Below, piece by piece: positions 26,180 through 35,268 of a DNA stretch of 57,394 nt. Origin of the DNA: an uncultured Lachnospira sp. GTDB taxonomy: Bacteria; Bacillota; Clostridia; Lachnospirales; Lachnospiraceae. Location of the stretch: positions 1-57,394 of the forward strand of contig CAJUKN010000007.1 in NCBI GenBank assembly GCA_910587485.1, read 5' to 3'. Position 1 is the stretch's first letter. Each line of letters opens with the position of its first letter. Both the position numbers and the translations under genes were made by a program. The notes below the pieces were generated by a model that had not been told where the DNA came from, made no database searches, and saw nothing but the letters and a program-made list of their open reading frames with translations.

Positions 26180-27556
26180 ATGAGTTTAAAGTATAATTTA
26201 TCTATCCATGAATTAATGGATTTTTTTTGTAAAGATACACATAAAGGCTTTTCGCAGCAATCTATTGATAAAGCAGAAAAAAATATAGGCGTTTCTTTGC
26301 CAGATGTTTATCGAGAATTTTTATTGACGTATGGAAAAGATGATATCAATACATTTTATAATCACATTGAACCACCAGAGGAAATTTTCACCTCTTACCA
26401 AGCAATTATGGAAACACATGAAGAATTAGAAGAAGAATATAAGGAAGCAATAGAGAATGGAACTCAAGATGAATATGAAGATAATGAATATTTTGAACTT
26501 TGGCAGCTTCCAATGGAAAAATGGGATACAATTACAAAAAATTATGTGTTAATATGGTATGAAAATCAAGGTATTTGGCATGCTGGTTATCTTTTGTCAG
26601 ACCTACAAAATGGTGTTAAAAATCCGCCTGTTTATATTAGTACAGACGATGACTTTATTACTTTTGAAAAATTTACGTCCGATACACAAGAATTTCTTAC
26701 AGAAATGTTATCACATGCAGCTTACTATTTTGGAAGAGACAGCTATCAATTTTACAAGCAAAAGGATGAAATTAAAGCATTTTGTCTACAAAATGAAATT
26801 GCTTTAACACGTTTACAAAATGATTGTTCTGGATATTATTCAGGAAATTGTCTGGATAGTGAAAAAGAAATTTTGTATTTTTATAGTGAAAATCCAAATT
26901 ATCAAAGACAGCAACTTTTTGTTGTATATAAAAATAAACAAACAATTATTAATAATAAGAAGGAAGAACAAATACTCTTAAAAAAAAATGAAGAGCAAGT
27001 TTTTCCACCTAAGTATAGCAAAGCACCATATCATATAGAGATATCGCCATCTCAAAAACGTTGTGGTTTTGACCAACCACCAAAAGAGAACGGATTTGCG
27101 ATTCATTTTTTAGTCGCGTTGGCATTAGGACAATATTATCGCAATAACTTATTGGTTGAATATGATTGGCTTCGAGCAATTTCGCGTGTTAAAAGACTAG
27201 AATTGGGATTAAATTGGTATATTGATAGGAGTTATGTTGAGGTGATGGAAGATAATATTGCCTATATAAAAACACCCGTGAATCTGCCAGAAAATTTTTA
27301 CTGGAATGTCCATGATTGGTCTATCATTGGAAAGATGACCAATCTTTCAATGCTTGGTATTGAGTGTATTTACATTGAAGATTTTTCTTTTTTGAAAGAA
27401 TGTAAAAATATACGTGCTTTGAATTTATCACAAACAAATTTTTCCGATTGTCGGATTTTTCTAAAAATGCCAAATTTAAAAGAAGTTTGGTTGTATAATT
27501 GTGCGTTAGAGCATGTGGAAGTGTTGGAAAAATTAAATTTAAAGTGCCATCGATAA
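26180..27556 (+). CDS. SMI1/KNR4 (SUKH) domain protein with C-terminal leucine-rich repeats
   Basis: A 458-residue protein. The N-terminal ~190 residues are a SUKH-1 domain, recognised by KAEKNIGVSLPDVYREFLL then TYG, the family's helix-strand signature, and a later NYVLIWYENQGIWHAGY. SUKH proteins are the best known immunity proteins against polymorphic toxins. The last ~110 residues carry two to three leucine-rich-repeat-like turns (MTNLSMLGIECIYIEDFSFL, NIRALNLSQTNF, MPNLKEVWLYN). No toxin gene is adjacent, so this is an orphan immunity-type gene. Translation start control is odd (see leader). Confidence 0.8.
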   Translation: MSLKYNLSIHELMDFFCKDTHKGFSQQSIDKAEKNIGVSLPDVYREFLLTYGKDDINTFYNHIEPPEEIFTSYQAIMETHEELEEEYKEAIENGTQDEYEDNEYFELWQLPMEKWDTITKNYVLIWYENQGIWHAGYLLSDLQNGVKNPPVYISTDDDFITFEKFTSDTQEFLTEMLSHAAYYFGRDSYQFYKQKDEIKAFCLQNEIALTRLQNDCSGYYSGNCLDSEKEILYFYSENPNYQRQQLFVVYKNKQTIINNKKEEQILLKKNEEQVFPPKYSKAPYHIEISPSQKRCGFDQPPKENGFAIHFLVALALGQYYRNNLLVEYDWLRAISRVKRLELGLNWYIDRSYVEVMEDNIAYIKTPVNLPENFYWNVHDWSIIGKMTNLSMLGIECIYIEDFSFLKECKNIRALNLSQTNFSDCRIFLKMPNLKEVWLYNCALEHVEVLEKLNLKCHR

Positions 27557-27568
27557 TTAAAGAAAGAT

Positions 27569-27706
27569 GTGTATTTTGGTATGACAACCTCTACAGCAAT
27601 TAATGTATTTGCAAAAGCAGTAGTTCGTGAACGTAAAATTCCAGATTGTTTCACCAGAACCAGAAACTACAAGAGAAGAATTGTTAGAGCATGGAAATAT
27701 AATAAA
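27569..27706 (+). pseudogene. remnant of a RelB/DinJ-type antitoxin gene
   Basis: Frame 1 encodes FGMTTSTAINVFAKAVVRER then KIP, the ribbon-helix-helix core of DinJ/RelB antitoxins. The following bases in the next frame read FQIVSPEPETTREELLE, then the first frame resumes as AWKYNKMMDN, the usual continuation. Two small deletions (about 5 nt at the ATTCCA/TTCCAG junction and 1 nt near TTAGAGCATGG) explain this. The N-terminal strand is missing and no toxin gene follows, so it is dead. It runs into the next gene's frame. Confidence 0.7.
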
Positions 27707-28144
27707 ATGATGGATAATAAATATAGTAAATTAGTAAATTTAGCAGCTAAAATCTTATATGTTTATTCTGCCCAATGCAAATACTGTAATTATACATTTG
27801 ATTATGTGGCTGAAATAACAGATACAGATATGCTAAGCTGCTATTGTGGAAGTGTTTATTCATTAAGTGATAGGCAATTAGTTATTGCTCCATTAACGAC
27901 AGAAGAATTTTATAATGGGCAATTAGGACGACTAGATATAAGAATAAATGCCATCTGTACAAATCATAATTATAAATATTATGGAAATATGATTTGTTCA
28001 TGCTGTGGCAAACCCACTACACCAAGCCCACAAAAAGGGATATCTTTAAAGGATTATTGTGCAATTCATCCGAACACACTTATTATATATACTGATGGAA
28101 CAATTCGGACATTAAAGTTAGAATTAGAAGCAAATCATATATAA
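27707..28144 (+). CDS. hypothetical protein with paired cysteines (zinc-ribbon-like)
   Basis: A ~145-residue frame with CKYC near residue 25, CYC shortly after and ICSCCGKP later, spaced like metal-binding knuckles, then QKGISLKDYCAIHPNTLIIY. I do not recognise the family. It lacks a good ribosome site at its ATG, and its reading frame is continuous with the antitoxin remnant upstream, so the true 5' end was probably lost and the product may not be made. It lies among immunity-like orphans. Confidence 0.45.
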   Translation: MMDNKYSKLVNLAAKILYVYSAQCKYCNYTFDYVAEITDTDMLSCYCGSVYSLSDRQLVIAPLTTEEFYNGQLGRLDIRINAICTNHNYKYYGNMICSCCGKPTTPSPQKGISLKDYCAIHPNTLIIYTDGTIRTLKLELEANHI

Positions 28145-28235
28145 AGAAATTATATGAAAGTTTAAAAGGAAATAGTGTGAAAAATAAATTTTTATACTAT
28201 AATTAAAAATTGAAATCTATAGAGGATATATAATA

Positions 28236-28745
28236 ATGGGAAATATAATATGTTTTGATGAAAATACGCCTGTTGATGATTGGATATGTATGTCAAATGC
28301 GGCAACTGATGTTTTTATAAATGTACTTTCATTAAGTGGGTCGATGTTGGCAGAAACCGTAGAAGAAAAACAGTTAATTATATGGCTGTCAGAAAAAGAC
28401 CAAAAATTTGTTGGTCTTGGGACAGTTGGATTTAATATTGTGGATATGCCTTGGAAAAAGGAAACGTTTTCAAATGATAAAAGGTTTTTATTGAATGTAA
28501 TCAAGTCTGTTGAAAATAAACTTGGTTGGGAAAAACTGGATTATATACCTAAACTTGTTTTGCCAAATTTGCAGAAATTTAAAGAATATATTGAAAAAAT
28601 GACGGAAGATGATATTGATGATAACGTGATTAGTGAGTGGCTAAATGCAGCAGAAAGTAATGACCCTATTCATTGTGGGTTTCCACGTTGTAAAAAACAT
28701 AATACATTACTCACTTTTCTAGGCTGTCAGATATGTAATAGTTAA
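28236..28745 (+). CDS. hypothetical acidic protein, possible immunity protein
   Basis: A 169-residue soluble acidic protein: start MGNIICFDENTPVDDWICMS, central IVDMPWKKETFSNDKRFLLN, and a C-terminal Cys cluster CGFPRCKKHNTLLTFLGCQIC that could bind zinc. The ribosome site is GAGGA. No known domain recognised. Single-gene, acidic, short and next to other immunity-like genes, hence the tentative call. Confidence 0.55.
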   Translation: MGNIICFDENTPVDDWICMSNAATDVFINVLSLSGSMLAETVEEKQLIIWLSEKDQKFVGLGTVGFNIVDMPWKKETFSNDKRFLLNVIKSVENKLGWEKLDYIPKLVLPNLQKFKEYIEKMTEDDIDDNVISEWLNAAESNDPIHCGFPRCKKHNTLLTFLGCQICNS

Positions 28746-28809
28746 ACTTATGATTCATTGATAACATTAAAGATTGATTGTTTTTTTATAAAATTGGTAT
28801 ATTTTCATC

Positions 28810-28928
28810 TTATCAATGAAATTTTCCACTTTAATGTCATAGAGACATAAGTGGGGAATTGCGTTGTGATAGCAGATAGATGGTTTGAGCAAGTAGCACA
28901 GCGGATTGCGAATATGTGTTTTGACTAA
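28810..28928 (+). repeat. dispersed modular repeat, modules A+B
   Basis: Starts CTTATCAATGAAA, then a hairpin AATTTTCCACTT/AAGTGGGGAATT enclosing ATGTC/GACAT, then TTGTGATAGCAGATAGATGG, then module B (AGCAAGTAGCACAGCGGATT...). The copy at 35094-35260 keeps the same order, and its hairpin stem is conserved by compensating changes. The rest of 28746-29023 is AT-rich with no gene seen. Confidence 0.8.
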
Positions 28929-29023
28929 ATAATTTCCAAGTAATAAAGAATAATAAGCATATAAATTATATGTTTTTGTATGATAAAATAATACAAAAAT
29001 AAAAGGCTATAAGGTGATTTTTT

Positions 29024-29449
29024 ATGGAAGAATTATTCGTATATTTAATTTTATTTGGTGAACAAATAATAACATATGATTTATATCAGAAAAAATTGGA
29101 TTTGCTTTTTTTAGAAAATCCTAATAATGAAGTTCTTTTAAATTTAGAATGGGAAACAGATATTGAAAGAATAATAGTTTATGTAAGAACAAATATTGAT
29201 TATCAAAATTTGAATTATGAAATATTTGGGAAAATTTTAATGAGCAAGTTAAAAGAATATTATAATAATTGTCCAGACATTAATATATTTGCAAATAAAA
29301 TGTATTCTCTATGGAAAAATATTCCTAGTTATATTCAAAATGAAGAACCATTTTGGACGCTTTCTTATGCAGATGACCCATTAGCATATGCAGATGAAGA
29401 ACAAGTACGTTTTCTGTATGAAAAAATGTTGAATTATTATACAAACTAA
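29024..29449 (+). CDS. putative immunity protein
   Basis: A 141-residue acidic all-helical-looking protein (LFGEQIITYDLYQKKLDLLF; NLEWETDIERIIVYVRTNID; EEPFWTLSYADDPLAYADEE). This layout recurs in Lachnospiraceae orphans near toxin-immunity loci, as far as I remember; I cannot name the family. AAGGTGA ribosome site. A shared bidirectional terminator separates it from the next, convergent gene. Confidence 0.6.
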   Translation: MEELFVYLILFGEQIITYDLYQKKLDLLFLENPNNEVLLNLEWETDIERIIVYVRTNIDYQNLNYEIFGKILMSKLKEYYNNCPDINIFANKMYSLWKNIPSYIQNEEPFWTLSYADDPLAYADEEQVRFLYEKMLNYYTN

Positions 29450-29581
29450 TCAATAAGTTATAATAATTTTTAATCTATTCATTTAATTATAATATTAAAA
29501 AATGAATATTTATATAGTATATATTTTTCTAATTAGTAAACATCATAAAATTAATTATAATACATATTAGAAAGAATAAAG

Positions 29582-29621
29582 AAAGGCAGCATATAAAGTA
29601 AATAATATGACTGCCTTTTAG
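29582..29621 (+). terminator. bidirectional terminator between convergent genes
   Basis: AAAGGCAG/CTGCCTTT with an inner CATAT/ATATG stem; T-rich flanks on both strands (CCTTTTAG and CCTTTCTTT). It separates the putative immunity gene from the minus-strand coiled-coil gene. Confidence 0.7.
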
Positions 29622-29623
29622 AT

Positions 29624-30103
29624 TTAATTAGAAAAAACAGTATGTTGACGTCTGTATGTATCCGTATCTTTTAATTGTAATTCTTGTTCAATCTTAGCAA
29701 GCTGTTTTTCTAAATCTTTTGCCTTTTGAGGGTCTGATGCAGAGTGAATTTTCTGTTCTAATTGCTTTTTTTCTTCTTTTAATTTTCTAATTTCTCGCTC
29801 AACTTTATCTGTGTTGCCAGTACATTTTTCTTCTTGCTTTGCCTCTTTATTATCCGCCACTTTTTTTCTAGGATTATCAAATGAAATTTTAGGAGTGCCA
29901 TTTTCGCTATATTCTACTTTATAAAGACCTGTTGCTTGTTTTGCCTCCTTATCTGCAGGGATATATTCGTCTTGTATAGGCTTGTTTTGTTGTTTTTGAG
30001 TTGTATTATCGTCTGTGTTATCAACAGGCTTTTGTTTTTGAACTTCATTGATATCTTGTGTTGTTGGATAAGTTGTATTGTTTTGAATTGGCTGCATATA
30101 CAT
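29624..30103 (-). CDS. uncharacterised coiled-coil protein
   Basis: A 159-residue protein: Gln/Asn/Thr-rich first half (MYMQPIQNNTTYPTTQDINE), a middle VEYSENGTPKISFDNPRK strand pair, then a charged helix of ~55 residues (VEREIRKLKEEKKQLEQKIH) likely to be a coiled coil. No signal peptide. Start set by GGAGG upstream of ATGTATATG. Not recognised. Confidence 0.6.
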   Translation of the reverse strand: MYMQPIQNNTTYPTTQDINEVQKQKPVDNTDDNTTQKQQNKPIQDEYIPADKEAKQATGLYKVEYSENGTPKISFDNPRKKVADNKEAKQEEKCTGNTDKVEREIRKLKEEKKQLEQKIHSASDPQKAKDLEKQLAKIEQELQLKDTDTYRRQHTVFSN

Positions 30104-30241
30104 ATAAATTCCTCCATTCTTGTGCAATTTACAAGTTTGAGACTATCACAAAATAGCAATTTTATAAGTCTGAACTTGTTAGTTGATTTTATTTTAATCG
30201 CACTGTTGGAAATTTCAATAAAATTGATGTGAAGTGATTTG

Positions 30242-31525
30242 TCAGTGTGGTGAAATGACAAGTAAGACACTTAAACAAAATGTTGTATTGGTTGTTGTAA
30301 TTTCAATTGTACCATCATATTTTTGGGCAATCCACTTAATATTGGATAGACCTATTCCTTCTTTAAAGTGAGTATTTCCATCAAAACTATTTTCGATTTC
30401 AATTAATAAAAAATCTTGTTGTTTATGGCTTGATATATGGATATATTTCTTTTTTTCTGCATTTATGTTATCACAGGCATTAATTGCATTGTCCAAAGCA
30501 TTGGACAGAATAATACAAAAATCCATATCATTTACAATACAAGGAGATGGGATATTGATTGAACTGTCAATATGAATACCTTTGTTATTTGCTAAAGCGA
30601 TTTTATTTTCTAATAAAACATCTAAAATAGGGTTGTTTGTTGGAAAATGAAAAACAGTGGTGGCTGTGGCAATATTAAGTTCTTCAATATATGCTTTTGC
30701 CTTTAAAAAATCTTGTTTTTCTAATAATCCTTTTATAATCATAATATGATTTTTCATATCATGCCGGAGTGCTTTGGTATTGGTGTAATGCGCCCAAGCT
30801 TCTTTTACATACTGTCTTTGAAAATGTGTTTGTTGTGTAAGCATAGACAGTTTGGTATGAAGAAGAAAGCTATCAGTTAATTTTTGATAAGCATATAAAA
30901 TACTAAAAATACTAACGATTCCTAATATTTGGATAATTAACATTGGAATATGTGTTTTTGTTAAAATGGAAAAGGTTAATTTAATGGATTGTATATTTTC
31001 ATAAAAAGTAAAATGAATATATCCACTTACTATAAAAATCATTAATAAAGGAATCATAATCATTAATATATATTGATTTTGTGTATTTTCTTTATGGTTC
31101 ATATATTTATTGATAATTTGATAACATAAGACAGCTAAAGTAAGAGAGAGTAATTCACCAGTTATCATAAAAACAGAACTAAATAATAAAGGGTTAAGAT
31201 GATAGATAAAAAATGATGCAATCATAGAGATGGAATTGAATACACCATAGCAAAGCTGCATAATTTCTACTGTAAGTAAAATATACAAAATAGCCAATTT
31301 TATATTTACTTTTAATATCCATGTACTGTATATAAGTAGTATAGCAGTAAATAGTAACAATTTTATTAAAGTAGAAAGTGGTAATTGACTGACAAGACTA
31401 CTTAAAATAATAAAAGCAATCGTTTGATATTTTTTAGCAGAACCATGTATTTGTTTATTAAAAAATATAAATTGAATGGATATTTCGATAAATCCTGTTA
31501 TGTAAAAGTAAAGAAAAGTAAACAT
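30242..31525 (-). CDS. AgrC-like GHKL sensor histidine kinase
   Basis: A 427-residue kinase with about six N-terminal membrane segments (to ~215) and almost no loops, as in peptide-pheromone sensors of the AgrC/ComD class. The cytosolic part has ALRHDMKNH with H255, N-box LSNALDNAINAC (N341, N345), IEIENSFDGN and GIGLSNIKWI. It sits 2 bp after the LytTR regulator gene, so they are a cognate pair. No agrB protease/exporter or precursor peptide is visible nearby, so the ligand may come from elsewhere. Confidence 0.9.
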   Translation of the reverse strand: MFTFLYFYITGFIEISIQFIFFNKQIHGSAKKYQTIAFIILSSLVSQLPLSTLIKLLLFTAILLIYSTWILKVNIKLAILYILLTVEIMQLCYGVFNSISMIASFFIYHLNPLLFSSVFMITGELLSLTLAVLCYQIINKYMNHKENTQNQYILMIMIPLLMIFIVSGYIHFTFYENIQSIKLTFSILTKTHIPMLIIQILGIVSIFSILYAYQKLTDSFLLHTKLSMLTQQTHFQRQYVKEAWAHYTNTKALRHDMKNHIMIIKGLLEKQDFLKAKAYIEELNIATATTVFHFPTNNPILDVLLENKIALANNKGIHIDSSINIPSPCIVNDMDFCIILSNALDNAINACDNINAEKKKYIHISSHKQQDFLLIEIENSFDGNTHFKEGIGLSNIKWIAQKYDGTIEITTTNTTFCLSVLLVISPH

Positions 31526-31527
31526 TT

Positions 31528-32244
31528 TTAGCCTCCCAACCGTTGTTGTTTCATATAGTGTAACATAGCAACGGAAAAGTCATCTTTACGTAAACGGGAA
31601 ACAGGAATTGCATCGCCGTTTGTCAAATAGGCAATGGCGGACTTATAATTTTTTACATATTTTAAATTAATGAGATAGCTTCGATGACATTTGAAAAAAC
31701 GGTCGTCTAATTTTTTTTCTAAATTTTCAATTTTATCATAATAATCAATAATAGAGTTATTTTTTAAATGAAGATAAATTTTTCTATTGATAATTTCACA
31801 ATATATAATATCATTGAATAAAATAATATCCCATTCGTTTCTTTTTTGTATTAGTAAACATTTTTTATTGTGGTCTTGAATTGAAGTTAATAGTCTTTGC
31901 ATAGTTTGATTAAAATGATTTTCTTGCAGAGGTTTTACTAAGTAGTCAAATGCTTGTACCTCAAAGGCGTTAAATACCATTTCACGCATAATCGTGACAA
32001 AAATAAGAAAACCATCAAATCCGTTGTTTCGCAGTCTTGTTGCAGTTTCAAATCCATCAGGTTTATTCATTTGAACATCAAGAAAGATAATATTAAATGT
32101 TTTGTTGCTAGATAGTAAGTCCAATCCATTTAAAAAATAAGAAATACTAATTTCTATATTCTTTTTATTGAAAAATGTTGATATTTTCTCGCTTAATAAG
32201 TCAATCATATAGGCTTCATCATCACATATAGCAATCTGTATCAA
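31528..32244 (-). CDS. AgrA-like LytTR response regulator
   Basis: A 238-residue regulator: receiver domain with CDDE (7-10), phospho-acceptor D56 (IIFLDVQMN) and K104 (DYLVKPL), followed by a LytTR DNA-binding domain (DIIYCEIINRKIYLHLKNN; RFFKCHRSYLINLKYVKNYK). First gene of the pair. Ribosome site AATGAGGTGAATGATA is a little distant. The promoter lies ~85 bp upstream and is divergent to the hybrid-kinase promoter, so it may control both. Confidence 0.92.
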   Translation of the reverse strand: MIQIAICDDEAYMIDLLSEKISTFFNKKNIEISISYFLNGLDLLSSNKTFNIIFLDVQMNKPDGFETATRLRNNGFDGFLIFVTIMREMVFNAFEVQAFDYLVKPLQENHFNQTMQRLLTSIQDHNKKCLLIQKRNEWDIILFNDIIYCEIINRKIYLHLKNNSIIDYYDKIENLEKKLDDRFFKCHRSYLINLKYVKNYKSAIAYLTNGDAIPVSRLRKDDFSVAMLHYMKQQRLGG

Positions 32245-32326
32245 TTATCATTCACCTCATTTTGTCTTAATAGAAAATCGTGCCATTATTTATTACTTTT
32301 TAATGGCCTGTAACTTTTTTCAATAG

Positions 32327-32355
32327 ATTATATATGGGAAATAAAAAATAAGCAA
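32327..32355 (-). promoter_or_regulatory. promoter of the AgrA/AgrC-like operon
   Basis: On the minus strand TTGCTT, 17 bp, TATAAT. It points away from the hybrid-kinase promoter 50 bp to the right. Confidence 0.6.
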
Positions 32356-32376
32356 TGGGCAATTTTGGCTGTTTGG

Positions 32377-32433
32377 AAAAAGTCTGATATTTAATTGAGG
32401 GTAATTGACTTTTTGGAAATGGTTAGGTATACT
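32377..32433 (+). promoter_or_regulatory. hybrid-kinase promoter with overlapping inverted repeat
   Basis: TTGACT (32405-32410), 17 bp, TATACT (32428-32433). AAAAAGTC (32377-32384) and GACTTTTT (32407-32414) are perfect inverted halves, the right one covering the -35, so a regulator could repress here. The neighbouring LytTR protein is a candidate, although LytTR sites are usually direct repeats. Confidence 0.6.
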
Positions 32434-32536
32434 TGTGGAGTATTTTATTAAATACTGGGAAGTTATGCGATTGTATTGTTCAGACAAAGACATGCAACAT
32501 AAATGCTCACATAACAGAAGAAAGGGAACATTGATT

Positions 32537-35080
32537 ATGGAGAAGAAAACAAGAGGTTTTTTGTGGATAAGTGCAATTTGCTTAGTACTTTTAAGTACAA
32601 TGGTCTTTTTAGTATTGGCTGAGGTGATGAGTGAAAAAAGTGAAGAAACATTAAATAGTGTTAGTGAGACATATATGTCAGGAATAAACGAACAATTATT
32701 AAAAAAATTTGAGTCACTTATCTCACAACAGTTTAAACAGATAGATGGAACAATAAAGAGAGTTGAAGAAGAAAATATTGAAGACCAAGAGGAATTGTGG
32801 AATGAATTAATATTGTGTGCCAAAGTTCGTGATTTTTCTTATTTAGCGCTCTATAAAAAAGATGGAGCAGGAAATATTCTTTATGGAGATAATATACAAG
32901 CAGTTGACCAAGGTGAATTTTTAGATATGTTAAAACAAACAGATATAAAAGTAAGCAGTGGTATTGCTCCAAATGGTGATAAGCTTTTTTTGTTAGCAGT
33001 AGAGGCAAAGTATCCAATGTTTGACGGAACGACAAGTGATGTTTTAGTTGCAGGAATATCGATGGACTTTTTAGGAGAAACACTTAAATTGGATGAAGAG
33101 AATGCTACGTTGATTTCTCATATTATTGATGATAATGGTGATTTTATGATACGAAGCGGCGATGCATATCGAGAAAATTATTTTGAACGTATCCATGCTA
33201 TTTTTGAAACACATAATGGAAAGACACCAGAACAGTATGAAAAAGAGTTAAAAGATGCGATTGCTGCTAATACAACATATACAACATGTGTGATGATTGA
33301 GGGACAGCATAAAAATATTTATTGTTCTAACATAGATAATACCAATTGGTTTTTGTTGTCAGTTATGCCACATGGAGCCTTAGATAGTGCAATTACATCT
33401 TTGGAATCTATACGTCAATATATGATGCTTCTTTCAGGGGGCATTATTTTATTAGGTTTTATTGTTGTCTTTATTTTTTATTATAGAATGACGCAAAAAC
33501 AATTGAGTGATTTATATGAGGCACAACAGGAAGCTGCTAAAGCTAATCAAGCAAAGAGTGAATTTTTATCAAGTATGAGCCATGATATTCGTACACCGAT
33601 GAATGGCATTGTTGGTATGACTGCCATTGCTCAGGCGAATATTGATAACCCTAATAGAGTTACACACTGTTTGGCTAAAATTGCTTTGTCAAGTAAGCAT
33701 TTGCTTGGATTGATTAATGATGTATTGGATATGTCTAAAATTGAAAGTGGAAAGTTATCGCTAAATAATAATATGGTTTCGCTTCGAGAGACGATGGACA
33801 GTATTGTAAACATTTCGCAGCCGCAAGTAAAGGCAAAACATCAACGATTTGATATTTTTATTCAAAATATTCAGACAGAAAATGTTTATTGCGATAGTGT
33901 ACGATTAAATCAGGTTCTCCTTAATCTGATGTCCAATGCAATAAAATTTACACCTGAGAATGGAATGGTTAATGTCTATTTAGAACAGGAAAATTCGCCG
34001 CTTGGGGAAGATTATGTACGTTGTCATTTCAAGGTAAAAGACAGTGGAATTGGAATGACACCTGAATTTCAAAAGACGATTTTTGAACGTTTTACCAGAG
34101 AACAAAACCAGCAAGTGCATAAGACAGAAGGCAGTGGACTTGGAATGGCAATTACAAAAGCGATTGTTGATGCCATGAAAGGTACCATTGAGTTACAAAG
34201 TGAACCCAATATGGGCAGTGAGTTTCATATTATATTAGATTTTGAGAGAGCAACGATAAAGGAAGTTGATATGGTGTTACCTCCTTGGAAGATGCTTGTT
34301 GTTGATGATGACGAGGAACTTTGTAAGAGTGCAATTTTGTCATTAAAGGAAATTGGTATCACCGCTGATTGGGCATCAGGCGGAAAAATGGCAGTTCAGA
34401 TGGCAAGACAAAATCATGCTAAATCAGACGATTATCAAATTATACTTTTGGATTGGAAAATGCCTGATATGGACGGTTTGGAAACAACAAGAGAGTTGCG
34501 TAGACATTTGGGAGAAGATGTACCAATTCTTATTATTTCTGCTTATGATTGGAGTGATATTGAGACAGAAGCCAAAGAAGCTGGGATTCAAGGATTTATT
34601 TCTAAGCCATTATTTAAGTCTAATTTATTCTTAGGACTTAGCACATATATGTTAAACGGTGAAGAAAGCAAAAAACAAGAAAAGACAGACCAGAAGCGTT
34701 TTGTAGGAAGACATATTCTACTAGCTGAAGATAATGACCTAAACTGGGAAATTGCTGAAGATATTTTGACTGAAGCAGGTCTTGAGCTAGAACGAGCAGA
34801 GAATGGACAGATTTGTATAGAAAAATTTGAACAGTCCGAAGTTGGATTTTATGATGCTGTTTTGATGGATATTCGTATGCCTGTTATGAATGGTTATGAT
34901 GCAACAAAAGGTATTCGAGCATTACAGCGTGCCGATGCCAATTTACCAATTATTGCTATGACAGCCGATGCTTTTTCGGAGGATATTCAACGTAGTTTAG
35001 ACAGTGGTATGAATGAGCATATAGCAAAGCCAATCGATATAAATCGACTGATGCAAATCTTAGAAAAATATTTAGATTAA
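32537..35080 (+). CDS. hybrid sensor histidine kinase with two receiver domains
   Basis: An 847-residue kinase: TM1 ~10-30, a ~250-residue extracytoplasmic Cache-like domain, TM2 ~297-318, HisKA with H349 (SMSHDIRTPMNG), HATPase (LNLMSNAIKFTP; DSGIGM; GSGLGMAI), then receiver 1 with D639 (LLDWKMPDMDG) and receiver 2 with D778 (LMDIRMPVMNG). There is no DNA-binding or other output domain, so the signal must pass to another protein, for example by phosphorelay. The start is set by a promoter mapped inside the longer open frame and by AAAGGGA 9 bases before the ATG. Confidence 0.9.
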   Translation: MEKKTRGFLWISAICLVLLSTMVFLVLAEVMSEKSEETLNSVSETYMSGINEQLLKKFESLISQQFKQIDGTIKRVEEENIEDQEELWNELILCAKVRDFSYLALYKKDGAGNILYGDNIQAVDQGEFLDMLKQTDIKVSSGIAPNGDKLFLLAVEAKYPMFDGTTSDVLVAGISMDFLGETLKLDEENATLISHIIDDNGDFMIRSGDAYRENYFERIHAIFETHNGKTPEQYEKELKDAIAANTTYTTCVMIEGQHKNIYCSNIDNTNWFLLSVMPHGALDSAITSLESIRQYMMLLSGGIILLGFIVVFIFYYRMTQKQLSDLYEAQQEAAKANQAKSEFLSSMSHDIRTPMNGIVGMTAIAQANIDNPNRVTHCLAKIALSSKHLLGLINDVLDMSKIESGKLSLNNNMVSLRETMDSIVNISQPQVKAKHQRFDIFIQNIQTENVYCDSVRLNQVLLNLMSNAIKFTPENGMVNVYLEQENSPLGEDYVRCHFKVKDSGIGMTPEFQKTIFERFTREQNQQVHKTEGSGLGMAITKAIVDAMKGTIELQSEPNMGSEFHIILDFERATIKEVDMVLPPWKMLVVDDDEELCKSAILSLKEIGITADWASGGKMAVQMARQNHAKSDDYQIILLDWKMPDMDGLETTRELRRHLGEDVPILIISAYDWSDIETEAKEAGIQGFISKPLFKSNLFLGLSTYMLNGEESKKQEKTDQKRFVGRHILLAEDNDLNWEIAEDILTEAGLELERAENGQICIEKFEQSEVGFYDAVLMDIRMPVMNGYDATKGIRALQRADANLPIIAMTADAFSEDIQRSLDSGMNEHIAKPIDINRLMQILEKYLD

Positions 35081-35093
35081 TGATTCGTTTAAC

Positions 35094-35260
35094 CTTATCA
35101 AGAAAGTCCCCCATTTTAATGTCGTAGAGACATAAGTGGGGGACTTGTGTTGCGATAGCAGCTAGATGGTTATGAGCAAGCAGCGCACTTATTTGTGCCA
35201 AAGCGTCACAAATAAGGCTTAATGCGACAATAGAAATCGCTTTCGCAACTGCTTTAGCAT
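35094..35260 (+). repeat. dispersed modular repeat, modules A+C
   Basis: CTTATCAAGAAA, hairpin AAGTCCCCCA/TGGGGGACTT enclosing ATGTC/GACAT, TTGCGATAGCAGCTAGATGG, the head TTATGAGCAAGCAGCGCA, then the TATTTGTG/CACAAATA hairpin (loop CCAAAGCGT) and AATGCGACAATAGAAATCGC. The last part matches the leader of the PilZ gene in reverse orientation. It directly abuts a truncated gene. Confidence 0.8.
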
Positions 35261-35268
35261 TTTTTTAT

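Noticed and set aside
30242..32244. Complete agr quorum-sensing locus
   Set aside because: Only the kinase and regulator are present; no AgrB-like membrane protease or AgrD-like peptide is encoded beside them.
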